This document shows positions 21,926 to 22,613 of a stretch of 22,613 nt of DNA, in pieces. The notes under the pieces are model-generated. The model did no database searches and had not been told where the DNA came from. It worked only from the letters and a program-made list of their open reading frames with translations. The stretch covers positions 1 through 22,613 of the forward strand of contig CAYYGH010000047.1 of NCBI GenBank assembly GCA_964471405.1, in the 5' to 3' direction. This stretch comes from J084 sp964471405 (lineage in GTDB: Bacteria; Pseudomonadota; Alphaproteobacteria; Sphingomonadales; Rhodothalassiaceae). Every line of letters begins with the position of its first letter. Positions within the stretch are counted from its first letter, which is position 1. The position numbers were made by a program, and so were the translations under genes.

Positions 21926-21965
21926 GGGCCGTCCGGGGCGAGAGAACAGGGAAGGGACGGTAACG

Positions 21966-22412
21966 ATGGCCATGGAATTTCTGCATGCGATGGTGCGGGT
22001 GAAGGATCTTGATGCCGCTCTTGATTTCTACTGCAACAAGCTGGGCCTGGTGGAGATCAGCCGGAAGGACTATCCGCAGGGACGCTACACCTTGGTATTT
22101 CTGGCAGCTCCCGGCGATGTCGAACGGGCGAAGCGGGACTGGGCGCCCATGATCGAGCTCACCTACAACTGGGAGCCGGAGGACTATACGGGAGGCCGCA
22201 ATTTCGGCCATCTTGCCTTCCGCGTGGACGATATCTACGCCACCTGCCAGCGGCTTCTGGATGCGGGCGTGACCATCAATCGCCCCCCGCGGGACGGCTA
22301 TATGGCCTTCGTGCGGTCGCCGGATGGGATCTCGATCGAGCTGCTTCAGCGGGGCAAGCCCCTGCCGCCGCGGGAACCTTGGGCATCCATGCCCAATACC
22401 GGCAGCTGGTAG
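21966..22412 (+). CDS. gloA: Lactoylglutathione lyase (glyoxalase I, VOC family)
   Basis: This is a 148-residue metalloenzyme that isomerises the methylglyoxal-glutathione hemithioacetal to S-lactoylglutathione in the cytoplasm. Two paired beta-alpha-beta-beta-beta modules carry the expected metal ligands His7, Glu64 (MIELTYN), His82 (FGHLAF) and Glu125 (ISIELLQ). The segment NWEPEDYTGGRNFGHLAF is characteristic of bacterial glyoxalase I. The ATG at 21966 places His7 where GloA has its first ligand; purine-rich GGGAAGGGA lies upstream. The gene starts 40 bp after parE and may be co-transcribed with it, with no obvious functional link. Confidence 0.92.
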   Translation: MAMEFLHAMVRVKDLDAALDFYCNKLGLVEISRKDYPQGRYTLVFLAAPGDVERAKRDWAPMIELTYNWEPEDYTGGRNFGHLAFRVDDIYATCQRLLDAGVTINRPPRDGYMAFVRSPDGISIELLQRGKPLPPREPWASMPNTGSW

Positions 22413-22474
22413 GGCTCCCCTCCCCTGTCCGACCGCTGTGATGCCTTCTCGCATCTTGTGCCGTCGTTCCCGTC

Positions 22475-22520
22475 TCTTGGCCGGGCGAGGCTTCGTCCTC
22501 GCGTCGTTCGCCGGCCAAGA
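22475..22520. repeat. Long imperfect hairpin downstream of gloA
   Basis: TCTTGGCCGG (22475-22484) pairs with CCGGCCAAGA (22511-22520). Inside, GCGAGG (22485-22490) pairs with CCTCGC (22497-22502), with an 8-nt bulge on the right arm and a 6-nt loop. Total pairing is 16 bp. No T-run follows on either strand. The 201 bp after gloA hold no gene that I can support. Confidence 0.45.
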
Positions 22521-22613
22521 CCGGCGAGCCCATGAGGCGGCGACAGCGGCGAAGGGCACCGGAGGCCGTCCTACCCGCCGGCTGGATTACCGATCAAACC
22601 GGCGAATGGCGAG

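Noticed and set aside
19643..21973. 776-codon minus-strand open frame across parE
   Set aside because: parE on the plus strand has all ATPase and TOPRIM motifs. The antisense product has no recognisable domain and no separate promoter that I can see.
1..22613. CRISPR arrays, transposases, tRNA or rRNA genes, phage genes
   Set aside because: No regularly spaced repeat series, transposase motif, terminal inverted repeats, or cloverleaf/rRNA-like sequence was seen on either strand.

Overview
The window is GC-rich, densely coded DNA from a Gram-negative bacterium, most likely an alphaproteobacterium. It carries a TonB-dependent receptor, Sec lipoproteins, a PAS-rich hybrid histidine kinase paired with an OmpR/PhoB-type regulator, and a 660-residue topoisomerase IV subunit B. 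The exact order cannot be told from the sequence. I see no rRNA, tRNA, CRISPR array, insertion sequence or phage gene.

Layout, left to right. 1-702 (-): 5'-terminal part of a ZIP-family metal transporter that runs off the left edge. 857-1933 (-): LacI-family regulator preceded by a tandem 17-bp repeat. 2096-2686 (-): TPMT-like methyltransferase. 2799-3647 (+): TPR lipoprotein. 3827-4177 (+): small AroQ-type chorismate mutase. 4178-4655 has no protein gene, but holds a self-contained small-RNA transcription unit: promoter 4358-4386, RNA about 4393-4483, intrinsic terminator 4443-4483. 8341-4656 (-): two-component pair, a 909-aa four-PAS hybrid kinase then a PhoB-like response regulator, with a promoter and direct repeats upstream. 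9223-8537 (-): RluA-type pseudouridine synthase.

17055-9271 (-) is a coherent putrescine uptake and catabolism cluster: puuD, puuA, potF, potG, potH, potI and puuB. Most junctions overlap or nearly touch. PotFGHI would import putrescine. PuuA would glutamylate it, PuuB would oxidise gamma-glutamylputrescine, and PuuD would hydrolyse gamma-glutamyl-GABA to GABA. The aldehyde dehydrogenase step (PuuC), a GABA transaminase and a PuuR repressor are absent from the window.

Divergent from puuD, across 258 bp, is a TonB-dependent receptor (17314-19767). Its mature cysteines fall in three tight pairs within acidic segments. Its position suggests, without proving, that it brings a polyamine or polyamine-containing compound across the outer membrane. 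Topoisomerase IV subunit B (parE, 19943-21925) and glyoxalase I (gloA, 21966-22412) follow on the same strand. The window ends in a non-coding stretch with a long imperfect hairpin.

The points most worth following up are the small RNA near 4393-4483, the receptor/putrescine-operon pairing with its cysteine-paired acidic segments, the direct-repeat operator candidate upstream of the hybrid kinase, and the tandem repeat upstream of the LacI regulator. All functional statements come from reading motifs by eye; no database search was run.
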